Assembly: GCF_001307275.1 (NCBI RefSeq)
Contig: NZ_CP012831.1
Location: 2,356,001 to 2,420,000 of the forward strand
Direction: 5' to 3'
Length of the DNA stretch: 64,000 nt
Origin: Pseudomonas fluorescens
Lineage (GTDB): Bacteria > Pseudomonadota > Gammaproteobacteria > Pseudomonadales > Pseudomonadaceae
A model generated the notes under the pieces. It did no database searches, had not been told where the DNA came from, and was given only the letters and a program-made list of their open reading frames with translations. This document shows, in pieces, positions 56,520-64,000 of this stretch. A program made the position numbers and the translations under genes. Positions within the stretch are counted from its first letter, which is position 1, and each line of letters opens with the position of its first letter.

Positions 56520-59500
56520 ATGAGACGCCTCGACATTGCAGTGCCTGGCATCAGCCAGGCCATGGCCGAACTGGCCCGGGAGCTGGAACTGCACGGCCAC
56601 GCAGTGGTTCGGCACTCGCCGGCCGGCCACGACGCGGTCGACCTGTTGATCGACGACGGGACAACACCGCAAGCCATTGAAGCCCGTTCATGCCTCCAGA
56701 TCCGCGTGGCCCTGTGCACGCTGCCCGGTGAGACATTGCCGCAACCGGTGCTGGTTTTCCGCGACGGTGCGCAGCGGCTGTTGTGCCAGGAAGTGATCGC
56801 GCCGCAACGCGATGGCAATGGCCAGTCCTTGCGCCTGCGTACGCTGGCGACGCTGGTCGAGACCGGCGCACGGCTGGTCAGCCAGTTATCCCGGGACGAA
56901 ACCTGTTTCGATCACTGGCCAACGGTCCACGCTGACCCTATCGACCCGCCCCTGCTCGGGCTCGATGCGCTGGAGCCGCTGGCCTTCGAGCACGGCCTCA
57001 ATCGGCCGGCGGTGCCCTGGCTGCTGGCCGCCGCCGACGTGCCGGTGATGCACAGCATCGAACAGCGCCTGCTCGATGACGCCACGCAACCGGCCTTGTG
57101 GGTCGATGAGCAATTCATCGACTACAAATCCTTGCGCCGCCTAGCGCTGGGGATGCAACAGCCGATGCTGGAAACACTGCAAAGCGCCGGACCTGTAGGA
57201 GCAGGGAGAGCTGAACCTGTGGGGGCAGAGAGCACTGAACCTGTGGGAGCAAGGCTTGCCCGCGATGAAGACACCGAAGTTCTCAACCAAACCGCGTCAG
57301 CGTTCATCGGGGGCAAGCCTTCCTCCCACAGGTCTTCCTCCCACAAGGTGATCGGTGTGTGCCTGCCCAAATCCGCACACCTATACGCGGCGATCCTCGC
57401 GGTGCTGGGTTGCGGCGCGGTGTACCTGCCGCTGGACCCGCAACACCCGGCGCAACGTCGACGCTTTATCCTGGAGAATGCCCAGGCGGACCTGCTGCTG
57501 CACGACGGCAACAGCGACCTCGGCGATCTCTCGCTGCCAACGCTGAATGTCCATCAACTGCCTGCGCTCAAACCGGGCATCCCGGCCTCGCTGATCCGGC
57601 GCGTGGTGAACATCGACGAGCCGGCCGTGGCGATCTACACCTCCGGCACCACCGGCCAGCCCAAAGGTGTGTTGCTCAGCCACCGCAATCTCAGCCATTT
57701 CTGTGCCTGGTACGGCGACTACGTCGGGTTGCAGCGCGACAGCCGGGCGTTGCAGTTTTCCACCATCAACTTTGACGCGTCGCTGCTGGATATCCTGCCG
57801 ACCTTCATCCACGGCGCCCTGCTGGTGGTGCCCAGCGAAGACCAGCGCCGCGACCCGCAGCAATTGGTCGCGTTGATTCACCAGCAACACGTCAGCCACG
57901 CCTTTCTGCCGCCTGCGCTGCTGAGCGTCATGCCCCTGGATGCGCCGCTGGGCCTGACGCACCTGATCACCGGTGGCGATGTCTGCGAGCCGTTCGTGAT
58001 CGAACAGCTCGCGCCCCAATGCCGGTTCCACAACATCTACGGCCCGACCGAAACCACGGTGCTGGCGACCACACGCCAGTTCGGTGTCGGCGACAACAAC
58101 CGCAACCTCGGCGTACCCATCGCCAATGGCCGGGTCCTGATCCTGGACGAACAGTTGCAACCGGTTCCCCAAGGTGTCCCCGGCGAGTTGTACATCGCCG
58201 GCCCGGGCGTCGGCCTCGGCTATCTGAACGACCCGACGCTGACCGCGACGCGTTACCTCGACCTGACGCTGCCCACCGGGCAAGCGCTGCGGGTCTATCG
58301 CACCGGCGATATCGGCCAGTGGACCGACAACGGCATCGAACTGTGTGGCCGCCGCGATAACCAGGTAAAGATCCGCGGCTTTCGGGTCGAGCCCGAGGAA
58401 ATCGAGCACTGCCTGCGCGACAGCCAGCTATTTCGCCAGGTGGCGGTGGGGGTCGATGAAAAGCGGCGGATCCTGGCGTTCCTGGTTCACTCCGAACAGA
58501 CGCCCCCCGGCGCAGCCCTCCAGGCGCTGCGCGAGCACGTGCAGAACAGCTTGCCCAGCTACATGCACCCGGCGGCCTACGTCGAATTGCCCAGCCTGCC
58601 CTACACCAGCAACGGCAAGGTCGATCGCCGGGCATTGCTCGCCATGGCGGTGCAGGTGCACGTCGACGGCCAACGGCGCCAACCGCAGAACGCCCTGGAA
58701 ACACAACTGCAGCAACTGTGGGCCGAGCTGCTTGAATTGCCGGTCGACGACATCGCCACCGACGAGAGCTTCTTCAACCTTGGCGGGCACTCGATCCTGC
58801 TGTCGCGCCTGCTGCTGAGCATCCGCCAGGTGTTCGGCCGTAGCCTGTCGATCAACCGCTTCATCGAAGCGCCGACGCTGATGACCTTGGCGAAGCTGCT
58901 GGACGACCCGGAGCACAGCAGCGCATCGACCCTCAGCCCCCAGGCCTTCATCGATGCCGAGGCCGAGCTCAACCTCGATCCGCTGCCCATCAGCCAGTGC
59001 GGCGATGTGCACAAGGTGGTGGTGACCGGCGCCAACAGCTTTCTCGGCGTGCACATCGTCGAAGCGCTGCTGGCCTGGGGCGCCACGGAAGTCGCGTGCC
59101 TGGTACGCGCAAGCGCCGAACACAGTGCGGCTGAACGTTTCTCCCAGGCCCTGCGGGACAATCACCTGACCCACCTGGACCTGGACCGCGTCAGCGTGTA
59201 TGCCGCCGACATCACCCAACCGCAATTGGGTTTGCCGGACGACGTCTACGCCCGCATCGATAGCACGTTCGGCGCGCTGGTGCACAACGCCGCCCACGTC
59301 AACCATGTACTCGACTACGCGTCGTTGGCACGGGACAACGTCGAGCCGATTTTCGAGTGCCTGCGCCTGTGTGAAGGGCGCAGCAAGAAAATCTTCAATT
59401 TCGTCTCCACGCTGTCCGCCTCCAGCGCTTTGGATGCCGATGGCCAGGTGCTGGAACAGCCTGCCGCCGAGACGCCGCCGATCTACATCAAGAACGGCTA

Positions 59501-60086
59501 CAACCTGTCCAAATGGGTCGGCGAACGGATCCTGCAACGGGCCCGCGATCGCGGGGTGTGGGTCAACCTGTTCCGCCCCGGCAACATCAGCTTCAACAGC
59601 CTGACCGGGGTCTGCCAGCCCCACAAGAATCGCTTGATGCTGATGCTCAAGGGCTCGATCCAGCTCGGCCAGGTGCCAGACCTGTCGCTCAATTTCGACC
59701 TGATGCCGGTGGATTTCCTGGCCCGCTTCATCGCCTTCCACGCCAGCCGCTACCAGCCCACCCAAGCGGTGTTCAACCTGCACAACCCGCAGCCTTTGAG
59801 CTGGGACGCTTACGTCGCGTCGTTCCGCGACAGCGGCCGGGAATTTTCGCTGGTGAGCGTCGCCGAGTGGCAACGGCAACTGGCGCGGGTCGATGCCGAC
59901 AATGCGTTGTTTGGCGTGCTGGGTTTCTACCTCAACGGCTTCGAGGAAGACATCGGCGACATCTCGCTGATCAGCCACGACAACGCCCGCGCCGGCGTGC
60001 GGCAGATGGGCGCCAGCTATCCGGAAAAGTCCCCGGCCCTGCTACGTCGCGGCGCCGACTACCTCAAGGCCATCGACTTCATTTGA
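56520..60086 (+). CDS. mgoA: MgoA/PvfC, non-ribosomal peptide synthetase (A-T-thioester reductase)
   Basis: The product is 1188 aa. An N-terminal ~160-residue region is not a full condensation domain. The adenylation domain has A3 AIYTSGTTGQPKG (~371), A5 NIYGPTETT (~505), A7 YRTGDIG, A8 GRRDNQVKIRGFRVEPEEIE and A10 NGKVDRRAL. The carrier domain has Ser758 in FFNLGGHSILLSRL. The terminal reductase has VVVTGANSFLGVHIVEALL (~836) and YNLSKWVGERIL (Y994, K998). It would load an aliphatic amino acid and release it reductively. An extra ~52 residues at ~224-275, between the A-domain start and VIGVCLPKS, derive from a REP sequence (see separate entry). The reading frame stays open through it. Confidence 0.93.
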   Translation: MRRLDIAVPGISQAMAELARELELHGHAVVRHSPAGHDAVDLLIDDGTTPQAIEARSCLQIRVALCTLPGETLPQPVLVFRDGAQRLLCQEVIAPQRDGNGQSLRLRTLATLVETGARLVSQLSRDETCFDHWPTVHADPIDPPLLGLDALEPLAFEHGLNRPAVPWLLAAADVPVMHSIEQRLLDDATQPALWVDEQFIDYKSLRRLALGMQQPMLETLQSAGPVGAGRAEPVGAESTEPVGARLARDEDTEVLNQTASAFIGGKPSSHRSSSHKVIGVCLPKSAHLYAAILAVLGCGAVYLPLDPQHPAQRRRFILENAQADLLLHDGNSDLGDLSLPTLNVHQLPALKPGIPASLIRRVVNIDEPAVAIYTSGTTGQPKGVLLSHRNLSHFCAWYGDYVGLQRDSRALQFSTINFDASLLDILPTFIHGALLVVPSEDQRRDPQQLVALIHQQHVSHAFLPPALLSVMPLDAPLGLTHLITGGDVCEPFVIEQLAPQCRFHNIYGPTETTVLATTRQFGVGDNNRNLGVPIANGRVLILDEQLQPVPQGVPGELYIAGPGVGLGYLNDPTLTATRYLDLTLPTGQALRVYRTGDIGQWTDNGIELCGRRDNQVKIRGFRVEPEEIEHCLRDSQLFRQVAVGVDEKRRILAFLVHSEQTPPGAALQALREHVQNSLPSYMHPAAYVELPSLPYTSNGKVDRRALLAMAVQVHVDGQRRQPQNALETQLQQLWAELLELPVDDIATDESFFNLGGHSILLSRLLLSIRQVFGRSLSINRFIEAPTLMTLAKLLDDPEHSSASTLSPQAFIDAEAELNLDPLPISQCGDVHKVVVTGANSFLGVHIVEALLAWGATEVACLVRASAEHSAAERFSQALRDNHLTHLDLDRVSVYAADITQPQLGLPDDVYARIDSTFGALVHNAAHVNHVLDYASLARDNVEPIFECLRLCEGRSKKIFNFVSTLSASSALDADGQVLEQPAAETPPIYIKNGYNLSKWVGERILQRARDRGVWVNLFRPGNISFNSLTGVCQPHKNRLMLMLKGSIQLGQVPDLSLNFDLMPVDFLARFIAFHASRYQPTQAVFNLHNPQPLSWDAYVASFRDSGREFSLVSVAEWQRQLARVDADNALFGVLGFYLNGFEEDIGDISLISHDNARAGVRQMGASYPEKSPALLRRGADYLKAIDFI
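57190..57346. repeat. REP-derived in-frame insertion inside mgoA
   Basis: Within the coding sequence lies CCTGTGGGAGCAAGGCTTGC...CGCGATGAAG with its inverted partner TCATCGGGGGCAAGCCTTCC TCCCACAGG. Flanking degenerate head copies (CTGTAGGAGCAGGGA, CTGTGGGGGCAGAG) and a duplicated TCTTCCTCCCACA tail are present. It is a REPIN of a slightly different family from those between genes here. Length and phase keep the frame open, so ~52 residues (PVGARLARDE...) are added to the protein. Confidence 0.85.
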
Positions 60087-60118
60087 AACACCCTCAACCC
60101 AAAGCAAGGAGCAAGACC

Positions 60119-60583
60119 ATGAATGCATTGCAACCCGACACCCTGATCAAAAACCCCCACGCCTGCCAGGTCGAAACCTCGGTCGAGGTCACGGCCGACG
60201 CGGCGCGCGTCTGGGACGTGGTGGGTGATTTTGGCGGATTCAACCGCTTCATCCCGGCGCTGGAGCACATCGAAATGACCGGCGAAGGCGTGAGGTCCCT
60301 GCGCAAGAAATTCTTCCGCGATGGGCAGAACCTGGTGGTGGAACAGCTCAACAGCCGTGACGACCAGGCCATGCACATGACGTGGACGCTGATCTACAAC
60401 ACCCTGGGCATCGACAACCTGTGGGCGGCCATGCGCGTCGCCCCCCTGGCGGACAACCGATGCCGCGCCACCTGGACCATCATCGCCGACCACACCGACG
60501 CCCACACCCCGTCGGGCTTCAGGGATTTCCTCCAGGGCTTCGCCGATGAGGCGATGGGGAATGTGCAGGAGATGTTCAAGTAA
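60119..60583 (+). CDS. mgoD: MgoD/PvfD, SRPBCC (polyketide cyclase/dehydrase-like) protein
   Basis: The product is 154 aa with ATG at 60119 after AAGGAG. The START/SRPBCC pattern is seen in VETSVEVTADAARVWDVVGD FGGFNRFIP, then MHMTWTLIYNTLGIDNLWA and a C-terminal helix FRDFLQGFADEAMGNVQEM. These small helix-grip proteins bind hydrophobic small molecules. It is the last gene of mgoBCAD, 32 bp after mgoA. In the pathway it may assist a late step or bind the product; its exact role is not known from sequence. Confidence 0.92.
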   Translation: MNALQPDTLIKNPHACQVETSVEVTADAARVWDVVGDFGGFNRFIPALEHIEMTGEGVRSLRKKFFRDGQNLVVEQLNSRDDQAMHMTWTLIYNTLGIDNLWAAMRVAPLADNRCRATWTIIADHTDAHTPSGFRDFLQGFADEAMGNVQEMFK

Positions 60584-60593
60584 GCACCAGCCC

Positions 60594-60895
60594 CTTGTGG
60601 GAGCGAGCTTGCTCGCGAAAGCGGCGGGTCTGTTGGCGGTGATGGTGGCTGTACCGCCGCCATCGCGAGCAAGCTCGCTCCCACAAGGGTTCTCGGGTGG
60701 AGACAGGGTTTGTGTCCACCACTCATTCCAGTGTGGGAGCCGAGCTTGCTCGCGATGGCGGTGGGTCTGTTGGCGATGATGCCAGCTGGGCAGCCGTTAT
60801 CGCGAGCAAGCTCGCTCCCACATTGAGTTGGCGTGAACTCAAGACCCAGGCTCACCAACAATCCCCTGTGGGAGCGAGCTTGCTCGCGATGGCGG
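60594..60895. repeat. Cluster of two REPINs and one single REP
   Basis: REPIN 1 is at 60594-60688 and REPIN 2 at 60731-60822. Both have arms of the GTGGGAGCGAGCTTGCTCGC type. A single REP is at 60865-60895. They fill the gap between mgoD and the convergent chemoreceptor gene; otherwise I see nothing in this ~355-bp interval. Confidence 0.85.
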
Positions 60896-60939
60896 TGGAC
60901 CTGTATCGGTGATGGCGGTGGCTCGGCTTGCGGCTGGGG

Positions 60940-62820
60940 TCAGATCTTGAAGCTGTCCACCAGTTGCTTCAGTCGATTGGCCTGTTGGGACAAGGCATCG
61001 CAATCCTTCAGGGTTTCATTGAGGTTGGCCACGCTTTGCTGGTTCAGCAGGTTGATGTGGCTGACGTCCATGTTGAGGGTTTCGACCACGGCGGTCTGTT
61101 CTTCGGTCGCGGCGGCCACCGACTGGTTCATGCCGTCGATCTCACCAATGCGCTGCGTCACGCTGACCAACCGCAGGCCGGCCTGGTTGGCCACTTCCAC
61201 GCTTTCTTCGCTGGAGGTCTGGCTGGCGTTCATCGTGGTGACCGCTTCACGGGAACCGACTTGCAGCGAGGTGATCATCTTGTGGATTTCTTCCGCCGAC
61301 TCCTGGGTACGGTGCGCCAGGTTGCGCACTTCATCGGCCACCACCGCAAAACCGCGGCCGGCTTCACCGGCACGGGCCGCTTCGATGGCAGCGTTCAGGG
61401 CCAGCAGGTTGGTTTGCTGGGAGATGCCCTTGATCACGTCCAGGATGTGCCCGATGTTGTCGGTGCTGGCGTTCAGGGTTTCGATCTGGGTGCACGAGAG
61501 GCTGATCTTCTGCGACAACTCGGTCATGGCCTGGATGGTTTTTTCCACCACCTGGCGACCGTCATCGGCCTGTTCGCTGGCACCGCTGGCATGCTGCGAG
61601 GCATCGGCGGCATTGCGCGCGATTTCCTGGGTCGCGGCGCCCAACTGGTTGATGGCCGCGGCCACGCTGTTGGTGCGCGCACTCTGCTCATCCGAGCCGA
61701 CGAGCGAAGCGTTGGACGAAGTCATCACCCGCTGCGACAGGTCATGCACCTGGCGGGTAGCGGAAGACACTTCCGAGATCGACGCATGAATCCGCTCCAC
61801 GAACTGGTTGAACGAACCACCCAGCACCGCGAACTCATCCTTGCCCTGCACCACCAGGCGTCGGGTCAGATCGCCTTCGCCCTGGGCGATGTCCTGCATG
61901 GCGCGACCCATGGTGGTCAACGGGCGCATCAATACCTGGATCAGCATGCTCAGCAGCAACGCAATGGCCGCCACCGCGACGAACATCGCGATCAACGCCG
62001 ACGTACGGAACTGGCTCAACGGCGCATAGGCCTTGGCCTTGTCGATCGACAGACCGATGTACCACTCGGCATTCGGCAGGCCCGCCACCTGGGTGAACGA
62101 AAGAATGCGGTCCTTCCCATTCAGCTCAACCTCCTGGATACCCTTGCCAATGCGCACCGGGGTGCCGGGGTAGATGTCCTTGAGGTTCTTCATCACTTGG
62201 TCTTTATCCGGGCTGACGATCACCTGACCGTCGCCGCTCACCAGGAACGCATGGCCGATACCACCGAAGTCCACGGAGTTGATGATTTTCACCAGGGTTT
62301 CCAGGCTCAAGTCACCGCCCACCACGCCGAGCAGTTCGCCGTTGTGCTTCACCGGCAGGGCAACGGTCACCACCAGGCCACCCACCGCCGCCAGATAAGG
62401 CGGGGTCAGCATGGTTTTATCGGCGGTCACCGCCTGTTTGTACCAAGGGCGCTGACGCGGGTCGTAGCCGTCAGGCATTTTTGCGTCAGGCCGTTGGGTG
62501 AAGACACCGTTGGCCTGGCCTACATAAGTGAACTGGAAATTCGACGTCAGCGCCGGTTGGTCGACCAGCCCCGGCAAATCGGCAGTGGTCCCCTGATGCG
62601 CGATGTTTTGCGCCAGGTTTTCCAACACCAGTATCCGGCCACTCATCCAGTTCTGGATGCTGCTGGCTGTCAGGTCGCCGGATTGCTCGATGGACGACTC
62701 AAGGCTGCTGCCAATGGTGTTGCGCTGCAAATAATCGTTGTAGAGCGTGAACAGGGCAAAAGCCAGAACCACCACACCAGAGGCGGCGAGAAGGATTTTG
62801 TGGCTGAACTTTAGATTCAT
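60940..62820 (-). CDS. Methyl-accepting chemotaxis protein with dCache sensor domain
   Basis: The product is 626 aa. TM1 is ~9-27. The periplasmic dCache domain (~35-275) includes the amino-acid-binding pattern [16 protein letters not shown] ... [10 protein letters not shown] ... [16 protein letters not shown]2 is ~280-302, followed by HAMP ([20 protein letters not shown]) and a long coiled-coil signalling domain with the tip [23 protein letters not shown] and the distal Asp of the dCache_1AA amine-binding motif are present. An amino acid, GABA or polyamine ligand, as for PctABC or McpU, is therefore likely. The gene stands alone, convergent with mgoBCAD. Confidence 0.94.
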   Translation of the reverse strand: MNLKFSHKILLAASGVVVLAFALFTLYNDYLQRNTIGSSLESSIEQSGDLTASSIQNWMSGRILVLENLAQNIAHQGTTADLPGLVDQPALTSNFQFTYVGQANGVFTQRPDAKMPDGYDPRQRPWYKQAVTADKTMLTPPYLAAVGGLVVTVALPVKHNGELLGVVGGDLSLETLVKIINSVDFGGIGHAFLVSGDGQVIVSPDKDQVMKNLKDIYPGTPVRIGKGIQEVELNGKDRILSFTQVAGLPNAEWYIGLSIDKAKAYAPLSQFRTSALIAMFVAVAAIALLLSMLIQVLMRPLTTMGRAMQDIAQGEGDLTRRLVVQGKDEFAVLGGSFNQFVERIHASISEVSSATRQVHDLSQRVMTSSNASLVGSDEQSARTNSVAAAINQLGAATQEIARNAADASQHASGASEQADDGRQVVEKTIQAMTELSQKISLSCTQIETLNASTDNIGHILDVIKGISQQTNLLALNAAIEAARAGEAGRGFAVVADEVRNLAHRTQESAEEIHKMITSLQVGSREAVTTMNASQTSSEESVEVANQAGLRLVSVTQRIGEIDGMNQSVAAATEEQTAVVETLNMDVSHINLLNQQSVANLNETLKDCDALSQQANRLKQLVDSFKI

Positions 62821-63072
62821 CGAGGGGGCTTCTTATGCAAGGAGTGGGGGTGCATTCCAGATTGCAACGTTCCATATAACAGCGCGGGCGGTTGTCACTT
62901 CGCTCCACTTTGGTGCACGCATATCAGTCTGTCGGCAAGCCTGTACAAATAATTAGGGATTCGAAGAAATAGGCGACGGGAGGACAAGGCGGGCGAACGG
63001 TGGTTGCAAATTCGCCAGGCGATGATGACAATGCGACCTATTATCATTTGTAGCATCCAGGCCGTCGCGTCC
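62821..63072. promoter_or_regulatory. Divergent region with a Fur-like box (63027-63045)
   Basis: GACAATGCGACCTATTATC at 63027-63045 matches the 19-bp Fur consensus GATAATGATAATCATTATC at 13 of 19 positions. It lies 27 bp upstream of the ECF sigma gene start. Iron-repressed control of the sigma/FecR pair is therefore likely. The rest of the ~250 bp should contain the chemoreceptor promoter on the other strand. Confidence 0.6.
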
Positions 63073-63573
63073 ATGTCATCTCCCGAGTTTGCAGTACAGG
63101 CGCTCTACAGCCGGCATCACGGCTGGCTCAATACGTGGCTGCGCACCCGGCTGGGCAATGCCGCCGACGCAGCGGACCTGGCCCAGGACACCTTCGTGCG
63201 CCTGTTGCAGCGAAGCGAACGCCTGGAGCTTAGTACCCCACGCGCCTTTTTGCGCACCATCGCCCAAGGCCTGGTGATCGACCATTGGCGGCGAGCGGAA
63301 ATCGAACGCGCCTACCTGGAAACCATCGCTCACCTGCCGCCAGCCCAAACCCCTGGCGCTGAAGCCCAGGCCTTGATCCTGGAACTGCTCGAAGCCATTG
63401 CCAGGATGCTCGAAGGCCTCAAGCCGAAAGTGCGCAGGGCCTTTCTGTTGGCCCAGTGCGAAGGCCTGACGTACAAGCAGATCGCCGAACAGATGGGCAT
63501 TTCGTTGCGCTCGGTGGAGCGCTACGTCGCCGATGCGCTGTACCACTGCTATGTGTTGCGCTATGAAAGCTGA
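63073..63573 (+). CDS. ECF sigma factor, FecI/PvdS-like iron-starvation type
   Basis: The product is 166 aa from the ATG at 63073; the frame opens earlier at 63004, but that would include the Fur box. Region 2 is NAADAADLAQDTFVRLLQRS ... PRAFLRTIAQGLVIDHWRRA, and region 4 is LKPKVRRAFLLAQCEGLTYK QIAEQMGISLRSVERYVADA. These are typical of FecI-family sigma factors that activate a TonB-dependent receptor gene. The FecR gene overlaps its 3' end by 11 bp, so the expected receptor gene would follow beyond the window. Confidence 0.94.
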   Translation: MSSPEFAVQALYSRHHGWLNTWLRTRLGNAADAADLAQDTFVRLLQRSERLELSTPRAFLRTIAQGLVIDHWRRAEIERAYLETIAHLPPAQTPGAEAQALILELLEAIARMLEGLKPKVRRAFLLAQCEGLTYKQIAEQMGISLRSVERYVADALYHCYVLRYES

Positions 63574-64000
63574 GCCGGCGGATCACTTGCAGAGCCGCCG
63601 CAAAGGCCCGTCGCAACAGGTGGTCAGGCAGGCGATCAACTGGCTGCTGCGCCTGCGCAATCACACCGCTCACCCGACCCTGCGCCAACAGTGCGACACC
63701 TGGCGCGCCGCCCACCCTGAACACGAACTGGCCTGGCAACGGGTGCAATCGCTGCACAGCGAATTGACCTCGAACCTGCGGGCGGTGCCCGGTGCCCATG
63801 TCGCCCTGGACACCCTGGAGAACAGTGCCCAACGCCTCAGTCGTCGCCAGGCCCTGAAGTTGCTGTCGGGCATCGCCGTGGTGAGCGGCGCGGCATGGCT
63901 GGGCAAGGACCTGGGCTGGCAAGCGTGGAATGCCGATTTCGCCACCGCCACCGGTGAACGCCGAGGTTTCCAGTTGCCGGACGGCACGCGGCTCGAACTC
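63563..64000 (+). CDS. FecR-family anti-sigma regulator, 5' part (runs off window)
   Basis: 146 codons are visible. The N-terminus has the DUF4880/FecR pattern, VVRQAINWLLRLRNHTAHPT then CDTWRAAHPEHELAWQRVQS, which contacts the sigma factor. A membrane helix is near ALKLLSGIAVVSGAAWLG, and the start of the periplasmic FecR domain (TATGERRGFQLPDGTRLEL) follows. The gene continues past 64000. It starts inside the sigma factor gene. It would transmit ferric-siderophore signals from an outer-membrane receptor to the sigma factor. Confidence 0.92.
   Translation, partial: MKAEPADHLQSRRKGPSQQVVRQAINWLLRLRNHTAHPTLRQQCDTWRAAHPEHELAWQRVQSLHSELTSNLRAVPGAHVALDTLENSAQRLSRRQALKLLSGIAVVSGAAWLGKDLGWQAWNADFATATGERRGFQLPDGTRLEL

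Noticed and set aside
63004..63072. Earlier start for the ECF sigma gene
   Set aside because: It would place the Fur-like box inside the coding region and adds residues unlike the family; ATG 63073 fits.

Overview
This window is chromosomal DNA of a high-GC fluorescent Pseudomonas. The evidence is a complete lapGD / lapA / lapEBC biofilm adhesin locus of the P. fluorescens type, an mgoBCAD (pvfABCD) operon for a diazeniumdiolate signal, many Pseudomonas REP/REPIN palindromes built on GTGGGAGCGAGCTTGCTCGC or GTGGCGAGGGAGCTTGCTCC, a DUF6124 gene, and an ECF sigma/FecR pair. No tRNA, rRNA, CRISPR array or transposase gene was seen.

Layout. 1-1215: end of an NfeD-like gene and its slipin partner. 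1352-18849: an accessory cluster. One minus-strand operon encodes a sulfotransferase-like protein, a 2411-residue LEPR-XLL/DUF4347 protein with 16 Ig-like repeats, a TolC-like lipoprotein, an Asp/Asn beta-hydroxylase-like protein and a second sulfotransferase-like protein. A divergent plus-strand pair encodes a phage-tail-collar (microcystin-dependent type) protein and a DUF6916 protein. A convergent minus-strand operon encodes two HlyD-type adaptors, a polytopic M50 zinc peptidase fused to an HlyD-like arm, and a GNAT acetyltransferase. No ABC ATPase is present, so this looks like a type-I-like envelope machine of unusual composition. It is my main candidate for an undescribed system.

19325-24378: a NYN-domain nuclease behind a promoter/terminator unit that may be a small RNA, an unusual alpha/beta-hydrolase and PEP-synthase-like fusion, an epimerase with a membrane domain, and a membrane protein. 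24650-25153: a structured leader and a DUF6124 gene broken by a 4-bp duplication. 25442-29151: a TauD-like dioxygenase with an ABC importer, for sulfonate or sulfate-ester use.

29504-53224: the Lap system. LapEBC is the exporter. LapA (4861 aa) carries the N-terminal retention module with TAAG sites, 7 repeats of 300 bp, 25 repeats of 318 bp, a vWFA domain and RTX repeats. LapG is the periplasmic protease that releases LapA, and LapD is the c-di-GMP receptor that restrains LapG. A 112-aa conserved gene, a tandem 135-bp REPIN array and a recurrent intergenic element lie between lapA and lapD.

53427-60583: a GntR regulator, then mgoBCAD. mgoA holds an in-frame REP-derived insertion in its adenylation domain. 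60584-64000: REPINs, a dCache chemoreceptor, and an ECF sigma/FecR pair behind a Fur-like box, cut off by the window end.
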